Assembly (NCBI GenBank): GCA_002751075.1
Contig: NAOQ01000029.1
Span: forward strand, 62,847-126,846
Reading direction: 5' to 3'
Length of the DNA stretch: 64,000 bases
Source of the DNA: Ichthyophonus hoferi
Lineage: Eukaryota > Opisthokonta > Ichthyosporea > Ichthyophonida > Ichthyophonidae
A model generated the notes under the pieces. That model did not search any database. It was given only the letters and a program-made list of their open reading frames with translations, and was not told the DNA's origin. Positions within the stretch are counted from its first letter, which is position 1. Every line of letters starts with the position of its first letter. Of this stretch, positions 12,801 to 27,800 are shown piece by piece. A program made the position numbers and the translations under genes.

Positions 12801-15800
12801 ATTGCTACTCTAAACTGATAAACGGTTGGTGAATGCCACTCGTTAAAAGGTTGTGCAACCTCAATCAAGTGATAAACGCAATAGTTAAACCAAAGGAAAT
12901 ATTGTACGTAAATGGTAACTAATATTGGTAATTATGGCATAGTTTTGGTTTAAGAAAAAAATCTTCTTGTTTATTAATAAAAATTTATCAAATTATTTTA
13001 CCTGCAACATAATTCAATATAATTCTTGAAATTAATGCACTCCTTTAATACCTTCGGATAAAAAATTATTTTGTTAAGGTATTGAATTTGTGACTGTCTT
13101 ATTTAAATCAAATCAAATATATATTTAAGCAACACTAGATGTGGTGTTCTACATTGAAGAGTTAATTCAATATGGTTATACTGTGCCATTTATGATTGCT
13201 GCATTTTTAAGTTATTATAAATATTACAAAAAGAAAAGACAAAGTGTAGCATTTGGGTGTTGTACCATTTTGTTAGTGTAGCTATCCTTTCTTAAGTTAT
13301 GTTGCTACAGCTAAAATATTTTTTGTTGAAAAACACAAACTAACCAAATTAAATCTTATTACTACAACCACAGATACAAATGAATGCTTGTTAGAAAAAG
13401 ATAAATGTCGCAGTAACTCGCACTGTGTCAATGATATTGGTAGCTTTACCTGCGTTTGTGATACTGGCTATGAAAATAGTACTGCGGGAATTTGTGAAGG
13501 TGAGCTAATCCTCGAATTGCTTATAAGATTCCTTGTTATAAATTTGATAACTTCCATATTTTTCCCATTTGATTATTTCCAGTCAATCTTAGTTATCTTT
13601 GACTCATTGTCATTAATGAAACCTAATTGTGTTTCCACTTCACTCCGAGACGAAACGCCTAAGTAATTTTGTGAACAAAGTTTTATATTTATAAATGTTC
13701 AACCTATCCCCTTTAACAATCTCCCGGTATATAATAATTGTAGACTACATAATGATTAAAATTCATTTACTCTATGTATTGAAAGTGGGATAGTATTCTA
13801 GAATTTTAGTGAAACAGGCCCAAATTCAAAACCCCATTATTACTATTATATTACTATATAGTCACAAGTATTATGTTTGACAAAGGAAATGTAGGAACAG
13901 ATATGTTATAACTTACATGGATCTTACTAAATATTGCTGTATATAGTATAAACTAAAATTCAATTTAATTAATGCTATCAGCCTCGAATAAAAACATGCT
14001 TTAATTCCTTTCATAGCTAGATGGCTAATGTATTGTTTATATGGTATTTTATGAATATTTATGTTTCTATATGTTTTTTCACTCCTAGGATATGATAAAT
14101 ATATAATCAATTCAATAATATTACTAATATTTTGATAATTTGGTACCCAAAAGCTGATAGCTCTTGAGTCTAAATGTTGCTTAGTTAGATGTTCAAATGC
14201 ATTGGGTACACCCTTATCGTTATACAATTTAATTTTTGCAGGATTGTCTACTGATAAGAAGCACCAGGGTAAGTTAATGTGAAGTTGTGAAAACTGCTTG
14301 GCTTGGCATAATCTGTTGGCTCAACTTAATTTGTGGTTGAGTTATACACCAATAGATAAAGATCCAGAAATAAATTACCAACGATTAGATATTGATGAGT
14401 TCAATTCCTCATAGGAGAGTTAGTGACAAATAACCTTATTGATATAAACAATTGTTTTGCTTTGCTTAAGAATTTTCTTATCAAACGTNNNNNNNNNNNN
14501 NNNNNNNNNNNNNNNNNNNNNNNNNNNNNNNNNNNNNNNNNNNNNNNNNNNNNNNNNNNNNNNNNNNNNNNNNNNNNNNNNNNNNNNNNNNNNNNNNNNN
14601 NNNNNNNNNNNNNNNNNNNNNNNNNNNNNNNNNNNNNNNNNNNNNNNNNNNNNNNNNNNNNNNNNNNNNNNNNNNNNNNNNNNNNNNNNNNNNNNNNNNN
14701 NNNNNNNNNNNNNNNNNNNNNNNNNNNNNNNNNNNNNNNNNNNNNNNNNNNNNNNNNNNNNNNNNNNNNNNNNNNNNNNNNNNNNNNNNNNNNNNNNNNN
14801 NNNNNNNNNNNNNNNNNNNNNNNNNNNNNNNNNNNNNNNNNNNNNNNNNNNNNNNNNNNNNNNNNNNNNNNNNNNNNNNNNNNNNNNNNNNNNNNNNNNN
14901 NNNNNNNNNNNNNNNNNNNNNNNNNNNNNNNNNNNNNNNNNNNNNNNNNNNNNNNNNNNATGAGTTCAATTCCTCATAGGAGAGTTAGTGACAAATAACC
15001 TTATTGATATAAACAATTGTTTTGCTTTGCTTAAGAATTTTCTTATCAAACGTAAAATACATGAACCACCTGATAAAAATGTCCAGTCTTAGCAATATGC
15101 AATATCAAATGTATCATTATCTTACCACAACTATTAAAATAAAATGAGGTATAGAAAAATATCTGATTTATGAGGGGATATAAATGCTTATAAATTTTTT
15201 TATACTTTCTCTGATTTATATTGCTTGCCATATATATCTCTGAAACATGATATATTCTTTTTTATAAAATACATTGTATATCTGTTTGTCTCTAAAATAT
15301 ACATTTTCCGTTCTCCTTGGTACTCTCTTTATCTTAATAAATATAACCTGTAATCTTTACAATTTCTCAGATATCGACGAATGCGATCTTGGCAGACACA
15401 AATGTCCAACTACGTCGCACTGTGTTAACACAGTCAACAGCTACGCGTGTAATTGCAAAATTGGATACCTTGGCACGACTCCACTCACGTGTAACAATAT
15501 TGATGAGTGTATGACAAACTCTCACAACTGTCCTCCAGAGGCCTCGTGTACTGATAACAATGGAAGCTATACGTGTGCATGCAAAAATGGGTATCTTCCT
15601 GAGGATGGAAACTTAGATCACACACTCTGTGTTGGTAGGTATTGTTTCAATTTCCGTAAAGTATTTTTTAATCGAATAGTTCTCTATAGCTATTTTAAGT
15701 ATATAAATACCTCAATAATTATGATCATTCTACGTTGTACAGACGTGGATGAGTGTACGCTTGATACAGACAACTGCCATATATCTGCCTCATGTACCAA

Positions 15801-18800
15801 TACGATCGGCAGTTTTTTCTGTATCTGCAATACTGGATACACGGGTGTAGGTGTTAATTGCACAGGTATTCCCCTGCTCCCTCTTCCCTCCTGCATTTGC
15901 ATAAGGTTCTTTGGTCTATTCTTTTACTTTCTAATCCAATCCAAAGGTATTTCTATCTACAATATGGCCAATCCATTTGTATTAAAATATCTTCTAATAA
16001 TAGACCTGTCATTTTCTAAGGGAACTCAAATATTATAATTAAGAAAACTCTATATATACACTTAAGATCCTGATTTGTGTTTTTTTTTTTTTTAAAAAAA
16101 AAACAATTTATATTGTTTTGACAGCAATTTTAATTTATAGTTAGTTATATAAATGCACCTAAAAATTTGAGTATTTCATGTAAAGGTTATAAAAAGTAAA
16201 TAATATGTTTGGATCGGAAGTTATGTATTGGGATAGATATGAAATTGGTAACTGAAAGAATAAGTAATTGATTTTTATATGTTTCTCAACTGGATGATGT
16301 TGATTGGATTACATTAAGAATTGTATTTGCGTATATTCTTGGTAGCTGAACGCAAAATACATCTGTGATTTAGTACATACACTGTGACTGGTTTCTGAGA
16401 TATGTAAACCTAATCCATAAGATCAAATATATAATCTTAAAACATTACTTAATACTTAATATATGTAACCATGTGCCAGTACTTTTATGTGTATGACTTA
16501 TAGAAAGTTTTTTCAAAATAGAGACGTAAGATCTAATACATGATGTCTTTAATATTTTGTGTCTCGACCTAGGTTTCTTTATCAACATTACATATAGTAC
16601 AATTAATCTTACTAAAAGGTAAGCTTAATTAGTCAAAATATTCGATTTAATAGCGTTGTTCCATCAACTGCGATACGTGGCATTACAGAAACAGGTTGCA
16701 AGATATATTTTGAATAATTTAAGTGATTTATAGAGGCTTTTAAGTCTTGCCCCAACTAGTAATCCTAATTTACCATACTTTTATTGTTAGACAAAGGACA
16801 AACCCGATCATCCTGTTGTTTATTAAACCAGAGCTATCCTCAGGTAGTGCATTTAATAATTTCAATGCAAACTATATATGTCATCAATAGCCTTACATAG
16901 ATTCTTTTGCATAATGTTGTATGATACAACTGAGCTTAAATTTTAATTGGCATTACCATATCATGCATCAATTTCCTTTAACCTGGTTATGATTAGCTAG
17001 TACCCAGACACCCGCGGGTACCCATCTGCATTTACCATCAGATTGGACCTTATACCATGCAAATTTTAGACGTTTCTTATTGATTATGATAAATTTTAAT
17101 TAAACACTTGGTTATTAAGTTAATAGTTTTTATACAACAAAACAGTAATATATAATATCAATAATATTAGTAGTAATAATAATAATATTCTTATTGTCAT
17201 TTTAAAAAATGAACAATTTTAAAGATCATGCTCTCAATAATTAAAAACCACCCTTGTAACAGATATTAACGAATGCACCATTACCAATACTTGTGACACT
17301 CTCCGTGGCAGCTGTAACAATACTTTGGGGAGCTATATGTGCTCTTGTCTTGATGGATACTCTGGTTTGAATGGTACCCAATGTACAAGTAAGTACTTGC
17401 ATTTCCTATAAATAGAGAATCTGTATTTGATGTATTAAAATACTTTGACGGAGGTCGAAAAACAACTACACTATCATAATTATTATGTATTTACAAAACA
17501 CGACACTTTATTCTGATATAGCATAACTGCTATACAATAATCAATAGGTTAGTATATATTGAGAAAACATTTATGCCTAAAACTCCAAAGAAACCCTATG
17601 ATCTAATGTCTTTAATGGTTTTCTTTGACTTTGTGGAATTATATAATTTTTAATAAACCAATGAAACGTTTATACATGCCTTTCATATGTTTGTACTTGT
17701 AAATAATATATCCCAATACATCTATTCTACTATTCATAATACCTATACACATTTATGCTTAAAATAATTTATCTATGTGCATAAACAGACATTGATGAGT
17801 GTCAGGACAACCCATGTTACGACTTTGAAAACTGCCGCGATACGGCCGGATCCTTCGAATGTAATTGTAAAGCGGGATTTAATCCAAGCAGCATAGGTGG
17901 TGAAAGCGGTATAATGGATTTTAGTATCATAGGCGGAAGAAGTCTTTGTGACGATAAAAATGAATGTGCAATGGAAACGCATAACTGTGCAAAAGGCATT
18001 TCGTCTTGTAGCAATACAAAGGGCGGTTTTGAGTGCACTTGCAACCTTGGTTACTACGGTACGGGTGTCACATGTAATCAATGCACTTCTGTTCAGAACT
18101 GTAATGGAACTGTGGAATGCTCTACTGAAACAGTTGGTTTGTCTGTATGCAGTAAATGTAGTAATGGTTATTATTTGACAAACGGCAATACGTCATGCAC
18201 TGGTGAATACTATTATGGTTTTTTCCATCTTTTCAATACAATGATTTTTTTTTAACCTATGTCTTTTGAGTGTACTGTACTATATATTTTTTTTCCCCTC
18301 AATTTATATCTATGACTATTTCATATGTGCCATTTAAAATGCTCTTTTTTTATTACTTTATTGAATAAATCATGTGGCTATTATCTTGATTAATTGTCTT
18401 CTGTCGATAGTTACATATTTTCTGGGTATCGTTTACTATATACGTTTCCCATAGTCACTCTTATCAATATTATTTTATTTCTCCACGAGCCATCATGTTG
18501 GAATCTCCATTAATCTTAATATATATTTTGTTAATTAACTATGTAGCAGGTCTTTAATACAACTATTTGCATAACATCACAGCCTGCAGTAATACATCCA
18601 AATGCAACGAAAAAACCGGATGTGATGGATTAGAAGATTATACTTGTATTGATTGTTTGCCTGGTTACAAGAACCCCAAAAACTATTGCTCAGGAGGTAA
18701 AATACCTAAATATAGTACTCATTGTGTATTTTCACTTGGCATTATAAGTAGGATTATCATGGCGTATCTATATGAAAGTTTCAATTTATTATTTTTAATA

Positions 18801-21800
18801 GGAGGACATTGGATAGGATGATGAAAACTTGTAATAAAAACTGAAAGGGAATGAACAAACAGGTGGTATTAATAGAAAGTAGATAGTATAGAAAACAATT
18901 CCAGAAAAAGCATGTGCAATAGAACTACGATCACTGCAAGGATCAGGGACAGCAACGCATGTAATAGTGCATAATTTGATTTATAATTTTATAATGACCA
19001 CAAGCAAATCAATGCAATAATAAAAAGGACTGAATTTCTTTTTTTTTGGCAGATTGTATCGTTATCCCCAACTGCGGAGCTCCCTCTACATGTGATGAGA
19101 AGAATCCGTTTGACTCAGATTGTAACAATTGTCAACTTGGTTTTTATCTCACTAAGCAGTCTGGACGTCCGGATGTTTGCAGTGGTATTTTTTCTTTAAA
19201 CATTTCATATCACTCTATCGTTCAAATAGTTCTCTTTGTATTTTTGCTATATTAAACCCATTACCCTTATGAACATATTGTAATTTACGCAAACAACACA
19301 TTTACGTGTATTGTCATTGTAAAATACATGTTTTGATAATTGCGTATAGTATGCAGTTGTACAGTACAGATAGCCTAGCGTAGCAGCGCAGCTTCTATTT
19401 AAACATTTGTTTTTCTCCTTCTCTTCGAATTTTGTCTTATCTCCAATTTCTCTTCTCTTTTTCTATATCCTCTATATTGTGTCTACTCTTTGTTAGAAGA
19501 TACTCTTTCCAAACATCTCTCCGTTTATGTTGTGCTTTCTCTACACACCTACAATAAATAAATAAAAAATTATTGCTAAGTAAGTATATTTCAGTGCTAT
19601 ATAATCTATTGAGATTTTTATAACAAACCTTGGAAAATGTTAGTAACCTTAATAAACTATGTACTATAGTCCTTCCTTATTGTTCTCTCTAAAATAAATT
19701 CCTCCATCTTTATGTCTTTGCTCTTATACTAAATTATACACTACTGATATACTATCTTTTAACACATTATAACAAACTATTTATTTCCACTCCAGGTTGT
19801 ACCCTTGTGCCATTTTGCGATAGCACATTAACCTGTACAAGTAGCACCCAATCCGTATGTCATAAATGCATGGAAGGCTTCAAACTTGTTGAAGTGAACT
19901 CAAACTCTGTGAGCTGTATAGGTATTATTATTCGTTGTCTATATAATAAAATTTTATTTTGTAGACATAGAAGATTAGAAAGATCTAAATTTGTTTTAAT
20001 TTGCAAACACATTTTTATGAAATAATCCTTGATATTGTTTAAATAAAATACTGTATATCTTTTTCTTTCTCTTCTATCTGAGACCATACCTGGCCTACCT
20101 CTGACTATTTTATATTGGTTTCTTTCCACTATCTTACCACTCTCATTATCATTTATTTTCTATCCCATATATGGCCTTATAATCTGTTGGTTTCACGTAG
20201 ATATATGCACCCACGTTGTACACATTATATATTTGGCTAAGCCTAAAAACCCTTACAAACAACTAACCCGTGCTTTGAATCAGATGTCGACGAATGTATC
20301 GATAACACACATGAATGTCACAAGGCGGCTACCTGTAGCAATATACGAGGTGCTTACCAGTGTACCTGTAATGATGGTTATATGGGCCCAGGAGGTGCAT
20401 GTACAGGTACCCCATGTTTTTTCACCACATCCCCTTCTACATCATAAAAATATCTAAGATAGAATGCTATATACACATATCTATTTAGTTTACAAAAACG
20501 TCTCCAGTATGGGCAATGCTACCACTATCTATTTGTAATTATCTGCTTATTATCTTCTTATTACTCTTTTTATTTACCCCGAGTTTTTTTGATTTACGCT
20601 AAGTTAAGACTTTGACAATGTATTTAAAAACATTCAACGGTATTCGTAATGATGTTGATAGTGGCGATGATAATATTAAGGTAGAAGAGTATACTTGCAT
20701 ATTAGTCTATTTGATGCGTGAAAGTTTAAGTATATATAGATGACTGGCAAGGTCGATTAGTACAAAACAAAATGGATTAATCAGTCATTGTATAATTTGT
20801 TTTAAAGAAGTACATTAAAAATAATAATAGAATTACATAGACTATGTTCACATACTCCTCAAACATATTAGAATATAATAGGAAAATGTATTGCAATTAT
20901 GCAATCAATCCGTAGAATAAATATTTGGTAATGCCCCATCATCTACTTCTTTCCTACACCTTATTTTTCAGATGTGAACGAATGCTTAGGCTCAGACAAC
21001 TGTGCAGTTGGCCTTAGCACGTGTGTCAATACAGATGGATCATTTATATGCTCGTGTATCAACGGATATACAGGAACAGGGGTAACTTGTAATGGTATGT
21101 GCAATCATGCTTGCCAAAGAATTGCGTAGTTGCCATGTAAAAGCACTTCTATGCTTTTTATGGTTGGCGTCTTTTCTCCCTCTTTATTTTATATGTTTTA
21201 TTTATGTTTTTGTATGTCTTTTTATATGAGAGTATATGTTTACATGTCTCTCTATGGGATTGCGCCTCCGAATAAGGTTTTCTGTACCTGTCAATTTCTA
21301 ATATTTATTCATAAATGTGTTTTCGCTTACTCACTTTTGTTTCTTTGGGCTGCTATTTGTCATGAATGCACATAGTTTGTATTTGCACGCCAAATTAAGT
21401 GTTTACTCTTATAAATACTGACATTTACCTTATTACATCTACCTTCACATCCCCGTTCATAAAAGTGCCCAAACACACTGCATCTTTCGTATACTATATT
21501 ACTCTTGCCCTCTTTCCCTTGTCGCATTTACTATCAATTTCAGTCACTTATTATTTATTAAACTAATGTACCTTTTGTATGCCATTCGACTATTGTTTAT
21601 TAATATTGTATATATGCATGATAATTGTGACTAACTAACATCCATAATGTCATCCTTAGAAAAACAAACACACATCTGGGCATTTCTAGTATTAATTTGA
21701 ATAAACAGAATGCTAAGGAGCCCTGGATCTTTATTTAGATGTTTAATGAATGAATGAAAATTTAAAATTATGGTTTAATACAAGGCTTATTTTTACTCCT

Positions 21801-24800
21801 TATTTAATGCCTCTATATATCTATGGTGTGCGATTACGTTTGAGTTTAATAGGATAAATATACCAAATAACTTTGTTTTAACTGCAGACGTGAACGAGTG
21901 TTTGGGAAATCCTTGCACCTCTACAACTGTTTGCCAAAATACTATTGGGTCTTTTAGGTGTGACTGCAAGCCAGGATATATGGGGAGTGGGGGAACATGT
22001 CATGGTAATTTAACTTGCTTGTATATATATATATATATTAGCCGGAAAAATTATGAAGTTGAGGCAAAGGGGAAGGGGTTGATGCATGGGTTTAAACCTA
22101 TAAAAGATAGAGTGAAGAAAGATCTAGCGATGTAAACTAGACTTAATTATCTTAGCTATTTTATGTATGTAGATTTGTTTTTTCTTCTATGGGTAATAGT
22201 TTTCTTGTTGTTGTTTCACTCTCTAAATATGGATATGTTATGATTTTACTAGTTGTGACTTTCAAACTTAATTATACTCATGCTATTACACTTCACACCC
22301 ATGCCAAATGTAAAAGTACTATAAGTTTTTATTTTATTATTAAATGATGATAAGTTATTCGACCATTACAGCCGGATAAACCTTATTGCATTCTAGGTGG
22401 TACATATTGGAAGATGGTTTACCTAATCTCATAATATGTAATTATACAATTTCCAATTATTTACACATGCAAACGTTTTCAACCAGATATTTCAATTCTT
22501 AAAATGATTCCCATAATGTCTAAAATAAACTACTGTGATGTTTTTTGATCATATCAGAATGGCTAGGCAAACATAATTACACATATAGATAAACCAATTC
22601 TTGTCTGGAAATTAAAACTAATCTATTATTTCAACCCCCTATCAACCCTTCTGTAGATGTGAATGAATGCAAGTCAGGGAACCCCTGTTTGGAATCTGTG
22701 TGTACAAACACAGTAGGAAGTTATATATGTTCGTGCAACAGTGGCTATTTACTCGTAGGAAAATTTTGTACAGATGTCAATGAATGTGATACGGGAACTG
22801 CCCAATGTCATCGTCAAGCAATATGTTCAAACTCGGTGGGCAGTTTTACATGTCTCTGCACTGCGGGATATACAGGAACAGGCACAGTTTGCACAGGTAC
22901 AAATGTAATTATATATATGCATATATGGAAAAAATAAGCATATCTTATTGCAGATAAAAAAACAAGTTTTTAATAAAACTTTATGGTGTTATTATATTCC
23001 ATAGATATAAAATTGATTTACATGTAAACTTGGCTTTTATTTTTATTCACTGTCTTTAACTTTTTATTAGCAAGTAGAAATATAATAAATAATTATGGGA
23101 ATGTTTAATATAAATTTAACTGACCCTATTGGTTTTTAATATCAATCCCTATCAATGCCATTCAATTTTATCGGGTATGTAGTAAATATATGAGTAGGAA
23201 TTAGCATTGAAATAATCCTTATTGGCTATATCCAAATGTTAACTCTGTTTAGGTTGCCAGTATAGGAGATAAATAATCTTTTCTATGGTAAAGGCATTTT
23301 TATTGATAATGCATCATTTACCTATACTTTCGGTATTTTTGAAAATTAAACAAAACCAGTGCCTACTGTGTATTTAAAAACAACAAAAAAAACTTCTTTG
23401 TGTTTAATTTGGTATTTCAATTGTATTGGATAACCTGTAAAACTAATGTGCTAAGAATTTATATTTAATGTACCACGATCTAAACTGAAACGCATATCCT
23501 TAAAAACTCACTTCAGATCTCGATGAGTGTAGCACGGGTTCTCCGTGCTCATCCGCTTCTACTTGTGCAAACAATGACGGCAGTTTCACATGTGCGTGTA
23601 ATATCGGATATACTGGTGATTTGTGCATTGATATAGACGAATGTAGCGAGAACAATTTCTGTCCTGAAAATGCAGTGTGTAAAAATGTTGATGGAAGCTT
23701 TACATGCAACTGTCCGGACGGAGCAGTGTATGATGGCACGCCATGCGAAGGTATGTATCTTCCTTACGTTTATATTTATTTCCTCATATATTACAAATGT
23801 GTGCTATTTTTTTATGTAAATATGTATTTATTCATGAGAATATATATGAGACATTTGCAATAGTATATCATTCATAAGATACTTGAAAATGAATATAATT
23901 TAAAAGCATTTTTATTGGTTTCACAATTGTGCGTTACAGAACTCATTTAGCAGCTATATTAGTTATAAATGTAAATTTGGACTAAACATTACAAAATAGT
24001 CTTAAAATTATACAATAGAGAGGTTAAAGACAAAATAAAAGTGTATTTGAGGAAGAATTGATTATTGTTTGTAAATGGCATTGTTTTCATCCGGTAACCA
24101 ATCGTATGTGCTCCGCTTCTATACAGCCAATAATGAATGTACCCTGGGTACACACACATGTACGGGTCCTGGGGCCACATGTATAGATACAGCCAGCAGC
24201 TTTTCATGCAGCTGTACTGAAGGCAACTATCTTTACAATTCCTCCGCGTGTGTGACATGCCCTTTTATAGAAGGGTGTGCAGGCATGGTCCGTTGTAACG
24301 CCACCGATAATTCCGAGTGCACTCAATGTGAAACAAACCTATACCTGACTAATAATGGTACAGTATGTTCAGGTAAGCATTTTATCGCAAAAAATAATAT
24401 GACAGGGACGCTGTATAGGTATAACTTAGTAATATATAGATAGATATATAGGTGAGAGTTGGGGGTGTACGTATGTCCTTGCCTTGTGGTTATGTAGCTA
24501 TAAGTAGGTATAGCGGTCTTATTTTGGATACATCTTGTTACAATATTTTTTTTTTTTGTGTGTATATAACCCCTTATAGATCAGTACATGCTTACATCTA
24601 TTAATAAAGGTAGGATGTGTGAGTTGGGGCAGCTGTAGATGGAATTTTAATATTTATTATAATACAATACATCAAGTAGGACATTACTGGATTTATAATA
24701 TGAACAAACAGGAAAGGTTTCCAATCATATAATTCTAACCATCTCAACTGCGGGCTTTAGAGATATGTTCATACCGATATGCTGTATACAGCTAGTAGAT

Positions 24801-27800
24801 CTTTCACTCACTCTTTTCCTAGACGATCATCTGAATTATGTTGTTGCCCAGTCTCATATTTTTCTTACTATTGAATATTAAGATACCTTATCCTGACAAC
24901 TTTACTCCTAACTTGATTGGATAGGTTGCACCAATATTACGAATTGTAGTCAGTCCCAAGGCTGTGATGGAGTCAATGATTTTATGTGTACATTGTGCAA
25001 GGAGGGATATACAAACCCAGAATCATTCTGTAATGATGGTAGGTAACCTTTCCTGCATACGCATATGCAGCCGTCTATTTATGTTTGGCTAGAAAAAGAC
25101 AAGTGATGTGATGTCAACATTGGTATGATGGACTGAATTAGCTAGCTGTGTGCAAGATAAAAAATAAATGCTAATAATTGGATTTGCAATTCATTATGAG
25201 AAGATTTGTTTATTTGACATATATATACGTGTAGTATTGTAACTATAGTTGTCTACGGTTACAAAATATGTATATGGACTTATATATTAGATTTACAGTT
25301 TTGATCTATATACAACCGTTTAATATAACTTAATCTCTAGTTTGGTTTTAAATGACGTGCATATATAATAAGATATGACTGTATAACCACAAGCAGCTGG
25401 ATACAATAAATCCTTGCACAATCATCTAGATTTTGATGGTACAGCTTCCAGTGGTGAGAATAAATAATGATGATAACACGGGTTTTGTCCTTTTAGTATG
25501 TCCACCTGTTGAACATTGTATCATCCCTCCTGTATGCCCAAGCGGTACCTCTGAGTGTTTTGGCTGTGAGGACGGATACTTCACCACTGGAACACAATGC
25601 TACGGTTTGTTATTTCCTTTCTTATAATAATAAATGTATTTAGTTTGGAAATAGAAGGGATTTGTACTCGGGGTTTCAAGTTTGGGTGTCGACGGGGAAT
25701 GTGTATGTGTAGTAGTTTGGGAAGGTTTTGCCAAACCTATATATCCAGATGTGACTATATGTGGATGAGGAATATGTTGTTACATCAATACCTCTTTAAA
25801 CGTCTTTAACTATTGATTATGTCTGGGTAGTGAAACAATCTAATCGAGTGGCTGCAAGCAATATATAAGTATTTCTACAGAGAATACATTTAGTTTTTGA
25901 TGTATATGAGGAAAAATAGTTATTTATAGTGAGAAAGATGTATTTAAATTGATCCTAACTAATGCCCTATCCAGATGTGAACGAGTGTACAGAAGATGTT
26001 TGTGCTACTAATGCTCAATGTACCAATACTCCGGGATCCTACTTGTGCGCTTGTAACTCAGGATTTATAGGCAATGGATTAACTTGCAAAGGTATAGGGT
26101 ATGACTATGTATCCTCCTATAAGGATATGGTATGATTTATTTACAACTTTTACATTTAGATATGAAAAATATTACTTCTATGTTCATATATTTTAATTTT
26201 TTGTTATTGTATTTTGCAGGATTGTCTCCAATTATCCTTTTGCATTTTTTGCATTGAATTATTATTTAACATTTTCAAATTAGAGTACTGAGCAAAATGA
26301 TTAACTATATCTGGCCGGACATATTGGTTTGTACAAACCTACTACATATCGTTTTTTTTTACAAATTACGCATATTCAATTCTGATACCTTTGTGTCATG
26401 TACAGCTGTGGCCCTATGTCAAGCATCGGATTGTGATCCTAATGCAGCATGTGCCATTAATGACACTCAAAGTATTTGCACGTGCAATACTGGCTTTGAT
26501 GGTGATGGAAAGAACTGCCTCGGTAATTGCTTCATTGCTCCTTCTTTACCTGTTTGTCATTGTTACAATCTATTCTACTATTATCTACTTGATACTATTT
26601 GCCTGACCTACAGCTAATTGATAACCACTGTCAGAGTTTTCTGTACATTTTAGCATGAGCTCTATTTGATCATATATAGTCACAAAATGTGAAGTTGCCT
26701 ATATTTGGTCCTGATACAATGTTAATTATATCTATAATGATAAAGCAGCCGCTTATCCTTGTGACGCTATGTAGGAAATATTTGAACATAATCAACTGGA
26801 CCATGTAAATACTTAATAATTGTCTAAGTTATTACCTCTTATTTTTAGGAATACGGTTGGATAATAACAGAAGGTTATGCAGATGTGGATGAGTGCGATA
26901 AAGGCGACCCCTGTGGAGACAATTCTCTATGCGAAAATACACCAGGAAGTTTCTCCTGCATTTGCAATAGTGGTTTTGAAGGAAACCTGGGAAAGAACTG
27001 TATTAGCATTAGATTTTCTACTTCATCAACCTCAACAGCCCTGCTTACAACACAACCCCCTACTACTACCACCACATCCTTAGTACCTTTACCAATTATA
27101 TTTAGTACACCTATAAGCGTACCAATATCACTAAGAACCACAACGCCATTATCATTCCTTGCCAGTATATATACACCAGTTATTATAAAATCCATATCAT
27201 CAACTCAACTATCACAGATACCTCTCACTACCTCTTCAATAAGCCCATCTTTGATTACTACTTCCAAATTAATCTATACGACCACCTCATCCTCTTCCTA
27301 TTCCTTAATTACAACTATACGTATCTCTGTAGAATATAAAACATCTGCATATTACATGTTAACCACCTCATCAAAAATAGCCACAACAACAAGCACTTCT
27401 CTATCTATACCCACTATACCCATGTTTACGTCAACCCCTTCTAAAAGTACAACTATCTCAACATCATTAACAACTAGGAGTATCTCCTCTTCTTTGTTAC
27501 CCGTGATCTCTACATCCCTTACAACATTACCTAGAACATCCACAACTACCACCTCTACAATTAAAAGACAGCCAACTATTACAAAAACAAAAACGAGTGC
27601 TATAAGGTCTTCTTCATCAACAATAATTACAACTAGCAGATTTAAAAGTTCAATATCAACAACAAACAGCTCTTCCAAGGACACGTCTACAACTACCACT
27701 ACCACGCTCACTACTTCTACTAAAGATAAAACCACATCAACTTCTACAACTACAAAACGTACCGTGCAGTAATGCTAATATTACATTATTTTATTGTTCT

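Larger units (their letters stand above)
10705..13499 (+). other. EGF block A: four single-module EGF exons
   Basis: Exons 10705-10827, 11449-11571, 11937-12065 and 13374-13499, all phase 1 to phase 1, each holding one six-cysteine EGF-like module. Starts read DIDDC, DTNEC, INDDMC and DTNEC; later parts have the diagnostic C-x-C-x(2)-GY-x-G spacing (for example [22 protein letters not shown]). The aromatic and Asn needed for calcium-dependent packing (NxxGSFxC) is present in three of the four; the third has IEGGFTC. Acceptors end in AG after pyrimidine-rich tracts. Confidence 0.85.

Noticed and set aside
14423-14998. Open frames across the N run
   Set aside because: They consist almost entirely of unknown bases. 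The same applies to frames across 52035-52419.
27352-27735. Long minus-strand open frame rich in Val and Glu
   Set aside because: It is the antisense shadow of the Ser/Thr-rich exon; codons for Ser and Thr read backwards give Val, Glu and Asp. No other coding sign.
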